DNA from: Onthophagus taurus
Taxonomy: Eukaryota; Arthropoda; Insecta; Coleoptera; Scarabaeidae
NCBI RefSeq assembly: GCF_036711975.1
Contig: NC_091972.1
Location: forward strand, 67,001 to 131,000
DNA length: 64,000 nt
Direction of reading: 5' to 3'
Part shown: piece after piece, positions 23,482 to 34,800 of the stretch
Numbering within the stretch: the stretch's first letter is position 1
How the letters are laid out: each line of letters opens with the position of its first letter
Position numbers and translations under genes: made by a program
Notes under the pieces: generated by a model
What the model saw: only the letters and a program-made list of their open reading frames with translations
Databases searched by the model: none
What the model was told of the DNA's origin: nothing

Positions 23482-25247
23482 ATGGTTGATGAGTCTAAAT
23501 ATCAATTTATGGGTTTCACGGTTAAAGTGTTAAAAATGTTAAACATTTGGTTAAATGATGGGGAAATAGACGAGCTTAAATGGCGTAGTTGGAAAACGTA
23601 TTCTATTTATATTTTTTTAATACCCAGTGTTTTACCTTTATTTATCGAACTGATTTTTATATTCACTGGTAAGTAGGTAAATGGTTTATGAAAAATTGAG
23701 AAAAATTAATTTTAATTAATTAAAAATAAAAGGCTTTTTGTTGAAAATTTCAAATCTGTTCTTTTAATAATTTTAGAACCAGAAGCGGATATAGTGATAA
23801 TATTTCAGGTGGTTTTAGCTGGTGTTTGCGTCGCCGGAAGTATGTACATGACACTTTGTTTCTTATCGAATAGAAAAGGCATCAAAGAAATCATAAAATC
23901 AATTGAACTCTTTACAAAATACTCCGATTTAGATATTATCGCTATAGATTTGAAAATTTCTTTTTACTCAAAAATATTCATTTTTTACACGATAACGGGA
24001 ATTTTAATTTACGTTATTGCCCCAACTCTTCACGTGGAAACTTGCGAAGCTACAAAACCGCGATACATGAAGGAAGCTGGTATTCCTTGCGGTGTTATAG
24101 TTCGAATAAGGTTACCTTATCGATACGATAAAAGCCCAATGTTTGAAATTTATGTAATTCATCAATTTTTAACTGCTGCTATGTCCAGTTTGGTTATTGT
24201 TAATTCAACAATTTTGATTTGCGGTTTGTTAAGACACGTTGAACTTCAATTTAAAAAGTTGTTTTCTTATATCATGTTAATATCGACGGTTAAGACGAGT
24301 AAACTTAGCGAAACGGTTAAGTTTTGTGTTGAATATCATCACGAGATAATCAAGTAATGTGCAATTTTTATATTACATTAGTTAATTAGTATGACAATTT
24401 AATTTCTTTAAGATTCGTTGAAAATATTAATTTGTCTTTTGGAAGTCAACTTGTGGTTCACGTAACATTAACGTCGTTGGTTATCAGCATTTTAGGGTTT
24501 GAAATCTTAATGGAAGATGATTTATTTGAGTCTGTTCGTTATGGGATGCATTTATCTGGTTGGTTACTTTTGTTATTCACTATTTGTCATTTTGGACAAA
24601 ATTTAATGGATGAAGTAAGTAAGAAAATATTATAGTATAATTACACATTATAAATAGTTTTGTAAAAGAGTACTGAGAAAGAAGTTTTTCTTAGAAAGGG
24701 TTTGGGGTTTTAAAAAAATTAACACAAACTTGTGATTATTAAGGTTATCTTTAATAATGTTTTTCTCGAAAATTAATCAATGTTTTAAAATCTTTCGCTA
24801 CTATAAACGCAGCAGATACAAATTGTAAACTGCGCTTTAAACTATCAACCAAAATTGTAGATGTATGAAGGGTTATCTTTATTTTATTTATGAAGGGATT
24901 ATTTATAATTAAAACTGCTGCTTTTTAAATAATTGTTTCTAATACAAATAAAGTTTCGTTCGTTACATTTACAGAGTACAAGTTTGGCAATCGCTGCATA
25001 TAATACACCTTGGTATAACAGCCCCGTTTCTATCCAAAAGGATATCTTACTGATTCTAATCAGATCACAAAAGCCGCTTACTTTAAACGCTATGAATTTA
25101 GGTGATTTATCGCGGGCCACATTTCTAAAGGTAGCGATGTTAACTAAAAAATAAAATTAAGTTAAATTTGTAACATATTTTGTTATGTTTCAGGTTCTAA
25201 GTTCTGCTTATTCGTATTTCACGTTGTTTTTGAATGTGAAAAAATGA
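23482..25247 (+). CDS. Insect odorant receptor (7tm_6 family)
   Basis: Ligand-binding subunit that would pair with Orco to form an odour-gated cation channel in sensory dendrites. Exons 23482-23668, 23777-24353, 24413-24614, 24975-25130 and 25194-25247 give 391 residues, the usual OR length. It has multiple membrane segments: YSIYIFLIPSVLPLFIELIF, then VVLAGVCVAGSMYMTLCFL and IFIFYTITGILIYVIAPTL in the N-terminal half. Farther on are SLVIVNSTILICGLL, VVHVTLTSLVISILGF and GWLLLLFTICHFGQNLMDE. The conserved C-terminal OR motif is present: AIAAYNTPWYN, LILIRSQKPLTLNAMNLGDLS and the ending VLSSAYSYFTLFLNV. The first exon (GFTVKVLKMLNIWL) is typical of the receptor N terminus. There is no signal peptide, as expected. 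The frame is intact throughout. Ligand and subfamily cannot be inferred. Confidence 0.93.
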
Positions 25248-26018
25248 ATGTGTATGAAATAGAAGGACTGCTCAGATTTCCATAAAAATTGCAATGATGT
25301 AGATAAATTTAAATTTTAAAATAAATATTATTATACACCTCGAACACCTCGAATACTTTTTTTTAGTTTTCGATTTATACAGAAAAATTAATACGATTTC
25401 TTTGTTAACTTGTTTATATGAATTTAAATTAATTAACCACGTGTTTTCAAGCAACCTTGTCGCTCCAAACTTGAGCAAAGCTCGTTTTGTGCAAAAATAA
25501 AATTATAAAAAAATATACTTTCATTTTCAATGGTGATGCATTTTAGTTTACTTACAGTTAATTTTACGTAATCTACAATTCAAATTTGAACTTTGATTTT
25601 CGAATAAACTAGCTTTTAACGCGACAAAAAACTCTTAAGAATATAACACGATAATTCAATTATTATGATGCATCGAAATATTTGGCAGCAAACAATTCCA
25701 TAAAAACTGAAATTACGTGTTATTCATAATTGTGGGCGCTCAATTTATTTAAATTAATATTATGAAAGTCGTTTCGCCCACCGTAAATCGTTCGAATGTG
25801 ACTAAAAAGGTAACATCGATTTCTTTTAAGAACACAATCAACTGCTGATCATCGTTAGTTTCTTTGTAACGTTCGCGGTGGAAGTGTATAAACGAGCTTA
25901 AGTGAGTTGAAGGTAAGCTATTAAAATTTTCAATTAGAAGTTAAAGATTTACATAACTACATTATGGGTGAATTATGAGAGCAGTGTTAGACATTTAAAT
26001 TAATAAACATTTTTTCAG
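25248..26018 (+). other. Intergenic region with a likely non-coding first exon of the EGF gene
   Basis: A GAAG|GTAAGC donor at 25912/25913 and a TTTTTTCAG acceptor directly before the ATG at 26019 suggest a 5' UTR exon ending at 25912 and an intron of 106 bp. The exon probably begins near 25830-25860. The rest of the region is AT-rich with nothing coding. Confidence 0.45.
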
Positions 26019-28422
26019 ATGTCTCCATTTTGGTCCTTTTACCAAATATTAATATTCCTGGTTATATTTCAATTTCCAAGAGGTGAGAGTTATTCAAGAC
26101 AATATAGAATACTTTCTGGTGATTATTATTACCCTTCCTACCGTTATTATGATGGTTACCGAATTACTTCGCCATCAAAAAGTTATTACGTGAAACCACC
26201 CAGTTACTATCAAGACGATAATGTCTATATAACGGATAAATATGGACAAACTACCGTCGTTAACAAAAATTCGTACTATCAAAGAGCAGGTTTATATTAC
26301 CTAAATTTATATTTTGAATGTTAAATTAATTTTGGTGATTGGTTTGAACTGTACCGGCCGGTGTAAATTGAACTAAAACTAGAACTAACACTATCACTAC
26401 AACTAACACTAGACCTAGAAATAGAAATTTTCGGATTAAGTCGTGCGTCTTTTGAAAAAGTGTTTGACGTTTCGGATACCAAGTGACAACCTTTTTCAGA
26501 AACCTTTTCCAAGTAAACACTAGTTAACGTTTTATTGAACTAAAAGTACGATTAACACTAGACCTAGAACTCGAAACATTCGGGTTTAGCCGTGCGTCTG
26601 AAGCAAAACGAATGTTTTTAGTTCTAGGTCTAATGTTAGTACCTATCTAATGATAGTGCTAGTGTTAGTTCTAGTTTTAAATTCAAAACTATATTTCATT
26701 TTCATCTGCACAATAAATTTCGTCGTGGTCATTTTGTCTTAAAATTTGTTAATAACAAATAATAAATTAACATTAAAAACTGATTAAACAAAGGTTAAAA
26801 ATCCTTATATTTTATAGCGCTAACATCTCCACAAATTTCGTCCCTCAGTTTACCGAGTGGAAATTTGTGCGCCAAATGTGGACAAAATGCTCAATGTGCT
26901 ATTGTTGATGGTAGACCGGTTTGTTCCTGTTTAAGAAGTCACATAGGAGACCCTCTTTCATCATGTAAAAGAGTTGAATGTTTAAGTGACTACGAATGTG
27001 GTCCTCATCAAATGTGCAAAAATGATAAATGCGTTAATCCATGTGATGGAGTCTGCGGCATCAATGCAAATTGCGAGGTTCGACTACATGTTCCAGTTTG
27101 TAGTTGTCCATCTGGTTATACTGGCAACCCTTCTTTGAGTTGTCGAAGATTCGATCCAGGTAAGTAGTACGGTAATAATAATATTTACGTACCATGAGTT
27201 TATAATTAAAGTTTACAATCTAAATTCAAATCTCTTTTCAAATATTTTATAAATTATGAATTAACAGTTTGTTTTGATGAAAGATTATTATTATTCGACA
27301 TAGAATATCCTGTATAAACATGCTTTATTTCAGCTGAATTATGTCATCCAAGTCCGTGCGGTGTCAACACCAACTGTGAAGTGATTAACGAAACCCCAAC
27401 TTGCAAATGTTCCCCTGGATATAAAGGCGATCCGATAACTGGATGTCGCCACGAATGCGACGCAGATTCTGATTGCGGTTCACAAATGGCTTGCATTGAT
27501 TACAAGTGTCAAAATCCTTGTTATACTCAATGCGGACAAAGTGCACAGTGTCAAGGCGTTCGAAATCATCAAGCCATTTGTGTTTGTCCCGAGGTAAGTG
27601 TACTACTTTTTCAATGCCATATCGCGTCGTACACCTTATAAATACAAATTTATTTTTAGCATTATTAATTATGATAAGAAATCTACTCTTTTTATGAATT
27701 GTCAAAAGTTTTATTAAATTATTTAATATAGTTATATTAATGCTATTCTTTTAAGGGTTGGCATGGAAATCCTTTCTCAGCCTGCAGAGCTGAATGTTAT
27801 GCAGATAGCGATTGTCCGAGAAATAAACCTGCTTGCTTTATTACTGCATGTAAAAATCCTTGTGACAACGCTTGCGGAATCGGTGCTAACTGCGAATTAA
27901 GAGGTTTAACACCGATTTGTTCATGTCCGAAAGATATGACAGGTGATCCATTCGTCAGATGCAGACCATTCACAAAAGGTACGTACTATTGAATTTACTT
28001 TCATTTCATTATTAAATTCAATTTTTCTAGAGGACCTTTGCGAACCTAATCCTTGCGGAAGCAACGCGAAATGCACGCCTGGCTACGACAGATCAAACAA
28101 TGAAAGACCAGTTTGTACCTGTCCTGTTGGTTACGTTGGGAATCCTTTGACATCCTGTACACCTGGAGAGTGTACGGATGATTCGCAATGTGGTGATCAT
28201 CGGGCTTGTATTGATTATGCGTAAGTTACTGGTGCATTTAAGTTTGGGGTGAGTTACCAATTTTTTTTTAGCTGCGTCAATCCTTGTCATGGGCAATGCG
28301 GGGTTAACGCTGAATGTAATCCGAGAAGACACATTGCAGTGTGTACTTGTCCAAATGGTTATAATGGAGATGCGCTTGTCTCTTGTCACCGTGTTCAATC
28401 GACTCCATATTATAAAAAATAA
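26019..28422 (+). CDS. Secreted Tyr-rich protein with dumpy-like EGF modules
   Basis: Exons 26019-26289, 26818-27159, 27334-27593, 27756-27978, 28031-28220 and 28272-28422 give 478 residues. A hydrophobic signal peptide (YQILIFLVIFQFPRGES) is followed by a markedly Tyr-rich segment of about 65 residues (DYYYPSYRYYDGYR, KSYYVKPPSYYQDD). About eight Cys-rich modules then run in the alternating pattern of the extracellular protein Dumpy. One type is EGF-like (CGVNTNCEVINETPTCKCSP, followed by GYKGDPITGC). The other is a shorter C-D-DCG-ACI-CxNPC unit (CDADSDCGSQMACID). The ending is CPNGYNGDALVSC followed by HRVQSTPYYKK. No membrane anchor. Such modules occur in apical extracellular-matrix and cuticle proteins; the Tyr-rich segment could be cross-linked (inference). 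Intron 1 carries a CTAG-word repeat. Exact orthology is unresolved. Confidence 0.85.
26366..26686. repeat. CTAG-word palindromic repeat, locus 2 (in EGF-gene intron 1)
   Basis: Inverted termini: AATTGAACTAAAACTAGAAC at the left, and the right end CTAGTTTTAAATTCAA reads in reverse as TTGAATTTAAAACTAG. Two core units lie inside: ATTTTCGGATTAAGTCGTGCGTCT (about 26427-26450) and CATTCGGGTTTAGCCGTGCGTC (about 26577-26598). Between them are words such as CTAACACTAGACCTAGAA. The right arm reads as the reverse complement of the left. About 321 bp, no coding capacity. Confidence 0.65.
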
Positions 28423-28771
28423 GTAATTTTGGTGATCAGAGAAATTATTAACAAAATTATTTAGATGTAAAAACTTAAAGTTAATAAAGAATTAATCAGT
28501 GCATTATTAGTTTTATATCATTATGTCCGCATTGTATTGTTTTTCTTCTCCTTCTCATTCATTTCTCAATGTTAAGCGGTTTTCTAGAATATTGTCCAAA
28601 TACAATCATTTTTATCTCATGTTAACGTTTATTTAAACCACTATCTTTTTTTGTAATCAATGAACTTTGTAACTTCTTAAACTATAACCGATGTTAAGTA
28701 TTAAATAGGTCAAGTTTGAATTTAAAAATAACATTAGTTTTTAGATTTTAACGTATTTAACATCTTTTGTT
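28423..28771. other. Short gene-free spacer
   Basis: 349 bp between the EGF gene and the first dioxygenase, both on the plus strand. It holds a 3' UTR and the promoter of the next gene; nothing further seen. Confidence 0.4.
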
Positions 28772-29920
28772 ATGTATCCTACAAGTTCTATTTTAAATTC
28801 TTCTCCTTGGTATGTATCGAAAATTAATAAAGTTTATAAAAAGGAAATAATAATAAATAATTTTGTTTTAAGCGAGTTTAAATATACCGTAAGTAGCAAA
28901 GCTTTAAATAATCACCAAAGAGAATTTTATGAACATAACGGTTACATTGTAATAAAGAATGTGCTTAGTTCAGAAGAAATTAATATTTATACTGATCGTT
29001 TCTTGGATATTATCAATAAAAAAGTGATTGTACCTAAAGGTTTATTGGAAATAGAGGATTACTCTTTATCACAAGAAGGAAAAACCGATGGTGTTTATCT
29101 TTATTATAAAGTTCATAATTTTTTATATGATGATATTCTTTCTCAATACGCCTCAAATAAAAAAATCATCGGAGTAATTCAGAGTATAATCGGAGACAAC
29201 ATCACAGCTACTTTTTCAATCGTTTTCAATAAACCTCCGAATGCCCACGAAGATAGCTCAAAACACGTTTTGCATCAAGATCTTTATAACTTTCCATTTC
29301 GCCCGGCCGAAAAAATCTGCGCCTCTTGGACCGCTTTGGAAAAAGTTTATAAAGAGAATGGGTGTCTTTTTGTTGTTCCTGGAACGCATAAATTCGATTT
29401 ATATCCACATAGACAAATAAATGTAATAAAAATAAACATAAAAATTTTTTAAATATTATATAATCGTTTTAGGCTATGAATAACCGTTATCTTCATGGTG
29501 TTCTTGGCTTTGATCACCTTGAAAAAGTTTATTTAGAAATGGATAAAGGGGATACGGTGTTTTTTCATCCGTTATTAATGCATGGTTCAGGGCCAAATCT
29601 TACAAATGTAACGCAATATTTAAGTTATTTTTGAAAAAAAAATTTTTTTGTTGTGATTTTAGGGGTTTCGAAGAAGTATATCTGTTCATTACGCAAACAG
29701 TGATTGTTATTTTATTGATGTTGGAGATACAGCTCAAAATTTACTTCGTAAACAACTTGATACCATGATGTTTAAGTTGGTAGGATATGGATATTATGTA
29801 AGTATTAATAAAATCTTTTTTTTTGAATTAACTTTCTATTTTTAGGATACTTTTAAATTTAATAGTAAGATTATTCACGGACCATTTGGAAAATTTCAAC
29901 AAGTACAAAATAAATTGTAA
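28772..29920 (+). CDS. Phytanoyl-CoA dioxygenase-like protein, copy 1
   Basis: Fe(II)/2-oxoglutarate dioxygenase of the PhyH family, which 2-hydroxylates phytanoyl-CoA and similar branched acyl-CoAs in peroxisomes. Exons 28772-28809, 28873-29422, 29473-29607, 29663-29797 and 29846-29920 give 310 residues. A 38-nt first coding exon (MYPTSSILNSSPC) is inferred from a GTATGT donor and a TTTTAAG acceptor; reading straight through would give an unrelated N terminus. Iron ligands appear as the HQD motif (HVLHQDLYNFPFRP) and the distal His ([15 protein letters not shown]). The 2-oxoglutarate-binding Arg lies in GFRRSISVHY. Other family blocks are FYEHNGYIVIKNVLS and SWTALEKVYKENGCLFVVPG. No obvious PTS1 at the C terminus (ends QVQNKL); a PTS2 in the short N terminus is not evident. 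Copy 2 follows after 209 bp. Confidence 0.88.
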
Positions 29921-30129
29921 AGACTTAATAAGTAATCATTATTTTTATATTTTATTATGCTTAAATAAACGTAATCTCATTTAAGATTTGTAACCATAAA
30001 CATTTTTTTTGTATAAACAAAAAACAAGATATTTTCTTATATTCTTCATGGTTAATTAATAAAGAGAACGTCTTTAAGTAAAGTAATACTATATTAAAAA
30101 AAGATTAAATATAAAATTAACAGCAAGAA

Positions 30130-31518
30130 ATGGCTGAGTAAGTTTTAATTTTATTTACAAGAAAGTTTAAATAAATTTGAACAATTGAACTAAAACTAGA
30201 ATTAATATTAGCACTATCATTAGAACTAACACTAGACCTAGTACTAGAATCATTTGGGTTTAGCCGTCTTGAAAGACGTACGTATTGTAGTGATCAACGA
30301 TCTGGAAACATCGTTTCTAAATCGTTGGTAATAGGTGATAGTGCTAGTTTTAGATCAATTAACAATGGCCGTGAAAGTAGTTATAAATTAAAAACAATAT
30401 TTTTAGCATGTTTATTTACACAGTTAGCAACAAAGCTTTAACAAGCTCCCAAAGAATTTTTTATGAAGAAAATGGTTACATTTATTTCAAAAATTTAATA
30501 AATCACGAAGATTTAGATAAATACAAACAAAGATTCATTGATATTTGTAATGGAATCGTCGATTCAAGTGCAATAACGGTCGTGAAAGATTACTCTTTGT
30601 TGAAACAGAAGATTTTTAAAGGAGAACGTCTTTTATACAAAGTTATAATCATCCTAAACTTTCTTTATAATCCTTTTTCTTAAAAATTAATTTTAGATAC
30701 AAGATTTTTTATATGATTCGGTTTTATTCGATTACGCTCGAGATAAAAGAATCGTTGACGTTGTATCAAGCATAATTGGTGATGGGATAACAGGATTTAA
30801 TTCAATGTTTATAAATAAACCTCCAAACTCTTTGACAAACAGTCATCCTTTACACCAAGATTTACATTTTTTTCCTTTCCGACCTGAGAATAAAATTTGC
30901 GGTTCATGGACTGCTGTTGAAAAAATGACCGAAGAAAATGGATGTCTTATGGTTATTCCAGGTTCACATAAATCCAGTTTATTGTTACATGGGTATCCTA
31001 ATGTAAAAATTATGAACACTAAACAGTAATTGAAGTTAACGCTTTAATTCCAATTTTTAGCCTTTAAATAATAGTATTTATCATGGAATAATGGATACCA
31101 ATCATTTTAAACCTGTTCAATTACCAATGGAAAAAGGTGATACAATCTTTTTTCATCCACTTTTAATTCACGGATCAGGACCAAATTTAACTCAAGTTTT
31201 ATATATATCTCTTTATAAAATTAATACCAATTCTAATAATTATTTTATAGGGTTTTAGAAAATGTATTTCTGTACATTATTTAAATAATAATTGTAACTT
31301 TATTAATATGAGAGACACAGAGCAGGAATTCGTTGTTGATGAAGTTGAAAAAATTTTCGTTTTAAAAGGATTTAGTGTTGACTATAATGTATGTACTTAC
31401 TAACTATTTATTAAAGCTAACTTTATTATTTGATGATTTTTAGCAATCTTGGGTAGCTAAAAGCAGACGAATAACTGGCAAACCTGGGAAATATCATGAA
31501 TTAACAAGCAGATTGTAA
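30130..31518 (+). CDS. Phytanoyl-CoA dioxygenase-like protein, copy 2
   Basis: Tandem paralogue of the previous gene. Exons 30130-30137, 30407-30641, 30697-31002, 31061-31195, 31251-31388 and 31444-31518 give 298 residues. The first coding exon would carry only 8 nt (ATG GCT GA|GTAAGT) and joins phase-correctly to the exon starting at 30407. The alternative start is the ATG at 30408, two residues later. Iron and cosubstrate residues are intact: [29 protein letters not shown] and [10 protein letters not shown]. The sequences of the pair align from YTVS-KAL to the end, but the C-terminal third is more diverged ([20 protein letters not shown]). It has an extra intron at LLYK|IQDFLYD, where copy 1 is uninterrupted (YYKVHNFLYD). 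Intron 1 contains a CTAG-word repeat. Confidence 0.87.
30183..30360. repeat. CTAG-word palindromic repeat, locus 3 (in intron 1 of dioxygenase copy 2)
   Basis: 178 bp. Left terminus AATTGAACTAAAACTAGAAT; right terminus CTAGTTTTAGATCAATT is its reverse complement with small changes. The internal core is TCATTTGGGTTTAGCCGTCTTG followed by AAAGACG. The most compact complete-looking member in the window. Confidence 0.65.
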
Positions 31519-31814
31519 AAGATTTTTAAATCAAATTATGAATTTGATACTAACTTTTAAAAATTTAAAAATAAAAAAAAATTAAATTAAAAATTCTTAA
31601 AATCTTGTTATTTATTTGTAATCTTACTGTAAAATAAAAAATATTGATTGAAAATAAAAATTTTAAATGTTCATATAAATTACAAAATATCTTCCTAGAT
31701 GTCACTAACAAAACTGAATAAAACTGTCAATTTCACAACTTGACAAATTTTAAAACTATACAATCTTAATTTCATTAAGAAAACAACAAAATTAATTAAA
31801 TAATTCATTGAAAA

Positions 31815-34800
31815 ATGGAACATTTACCTCCGTTACAAACTTCCAATACAGTGTCAACTCCAGTAGAGGTAGAAAAAATTACTTAAAAGCATACATAACC
31901 TAACATTATTAATTTCCAGTTTGAACTTGTTGGATTACAACAAATTGAAAATATCAAAGTATGGGGCGACGAACATGAAAATTTGGAGGGTCAAGCTTTA
32001 AAGGAGTTGAAAATTTTTCAAGACATTGAACATCGGGATGAAGAAGAAGGTGAAATCAAAGATAACGAAAATGTTGCAAAGGTTTCTGGTGGGTTTTTAG
32101 ACATTAATCAGTATTTAAAGAGTCAGGAAGATCTTAAGAAAAAATTTGAGCGTAAAAAAACATTGATTGATGAAAAACGTAATAATAAAATTATTTTTAA
32201 AGAACATAAAAGAAAAAAACGTAAATTTACAAAGGAATCTGTCGAAAAAGCCTGTGAAAATGAGTCTAAAAAAGAAAAAAACGAAGATTCTGATAGTGAT
32301 TACATTCCTTCCGATGATGGTTTGCCCGACAAAGAATATAACAGAGGTATAAGTGAATGTGTTAAAAGAAAACGAAAAACTGGTTTAGTCGATAAGGTTA
32401 TCGACGATGGGAACTTAAGTTATTACAAACATCGTTTAAATGAGTATTATAAAAAATTAGAAGAAAAAAATTGTAAAGAAGGTTTAGAATTTACCAAAAT
32501 CAGTAAACATTTAAAAATGTTAAAGAAAACATGGGATAATTTATATAGTTATCAAAGAAAAGGGGTTGAGTGGCTTTGGAGACTTCATAAGCAATCGCAT
32601 GGTGGTCTTTTAGGCGATGAGATGGGGTTAGGAAAAACTGTTCAGGTTATCGCATTTTTTTCAGCATTAAGTAACAACAGTTTCGTTTCTAATTATTGCA
32701 GGTAAAATATGTTTTTTTTTTGTTTTTTAACCTTCCAGTACTCTCACTTATACAGCACATGCCGCGGACTGTGTCTGCAATTGTCTATAAAAGCCGAAGT
32801 TTATTATTTACTTTTTTGTATTAAATCTATATAACTTAACTCATTTACATCATAAGCTCAAATATGCACGGATTTACTACTTTTATTATTATTAATGTAT
32901 TATATTGAACTAAAACTAGATAGCTCCACAACTATCGTTAGAAACAAGTTCCAAGTGTAGAACAACTTGGTGCAGAGTAACAACTAAAACTTGTGTATCA
33001 CTAGAACTAACCTAGATCTATACAGGGTGCCCGGAAATTGCGTTCATATATTTAAAGGTGTGATTCTACATAAAAAATCATGAAGAAAAGTTCATATAAA
33101 GGTGTGTCCTAAAATGCTTCCTAAGGGAGGTAGAGTGCTTTGAAGAAGACGTTCAATATGTGGTTATTTCTCATTATTTCAAAAACTACTAGGGTTAGAA
33201 ACACGAAATTTTCCATATCTAGCTATTTTTACGGGGCAAATACGATAATCGAATGAAAAATTAGAAGGAATGTGCAGTTGCGGAAATAAGGGATAGGGGG
33301 CGCAATTTATTTCCCATATTTCTTTTTGCTTTGATCTTTTCACTATTTTAACCTCAAAATTAGAATCTATGGAAAAAAATACATAAAAAATGTTCTGCTT
33401 ATAAAATGGTCTACGACCACTCGTTTTCAAGATAAATAATACTAAGTAAAATACTGCACACAAACATGTGTATTAAACTATTACTAAAAATCTTAATAGG
33501 CTTCTTTCATTGGTTTGATTTAAGCTGTCAAATGGGTGATCAAAAATTACTTCGTATATTGTGTACAAAATTTTTTTCCAATCATAGTTAATTTTATCAA
33601 AATGATTCAAAAGATGATTATTACTAATTTTTCATAATAACTTAAAATTTTACCAAAACCTTGAAAAAACAATTTAAACAAAACGTATTAACAATTTAAC
33701 AAAAATAAAAAGTTTAACTTAAAACATTAACAAAAAGCACTTAAATTTTTAACAAATAACACCAAAAGAAGTTATAAGAATTGTTCAAAAATTCCACCAT
33801 CCATGTCAATGCAACATCTCACTCGTTTAATTAATGAACGTCTTACTTTCCAAAAAATACCTTGATTGTTTCGAATAGTGTTGCAACCGTCCCTTACACG
33901 TTGTTCTAGCTCTTCGACATTGTTAACTGGTGTTGCATACACTAAATATTTAAGATAACCCCAGAGAAAGAAGTCTATGGGATTTAAGTCTGGCGAACGT
34001 GGGGGCCATGCTACGGGCGCTCCTCGACCTATCCATCTTTCACGGTAGGTTTCATTTAAATATTGCCGTACTTGAACGCTGAAATGAGGAGAAGCCCCAT
34101 CATGCATAAACCACATTTCCCTTTGTGTTTGATACGGCACTTCTTCCATTAGTTCAAACAAGGTATTTTGCAAAAAGTTAAGATAAGTTGTACCGTTGAG
34201 ACGGTTATCAAGTACATGCGGACCAATTAAATGATCCCCAATAATACCAACCCATACATTAATAGAAAATCTTTCTTGATGTTTCGTGGCTAAAACATTG
34301 CATGGGTTTTCATCGGCCCAAACATGGATATTATGGAAGTTAATGACGCCAACTCGGGTAAATCCAGCTTCATCGGTAAACAACACTTTTTCCGGAAAAT
34401 TTCTGTCATGGCGCCATTGTTCCATAATCCAACGACTGAACTGTAGTCTTGGGATGCTGTCGTGGGTTTTAAGGCCTGCACCTTTTGGAAATGATATGGA
34501 TGCAGTAGCTGATCTTTAAATACCTCCCAAACGGTGGTTTTCGGCACATTTTCTTGTACCGATAATCTCCTAGTGCTTACCGTAGGATTGATAGCTACTG
34601 CATCGAGCACCCTTTCTTCCACTTCTACAGTCCTCGTAGTGCATGATTTTGGCTTAAAGCGCCCAGTTTCACACAATCTTCTATGAATAGAAGCGAACGT
34701 TTGTTCACAGGAAAGTTGTAGGTTTGGATATCGTTCTGCGTACAATCATCGTGCTTCTCTGGCATTTCCATCAGCTCTACCGTACGTAAAGTGAATGTTT

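Noticed and set aside
30408-30683. Start of dioxygenase copy 2 at 30408
   Set aside because: Kept only as an alternative: a splice acceptor lies directly before it and an in-phase upstream mini-exon is present, as in copy 1.
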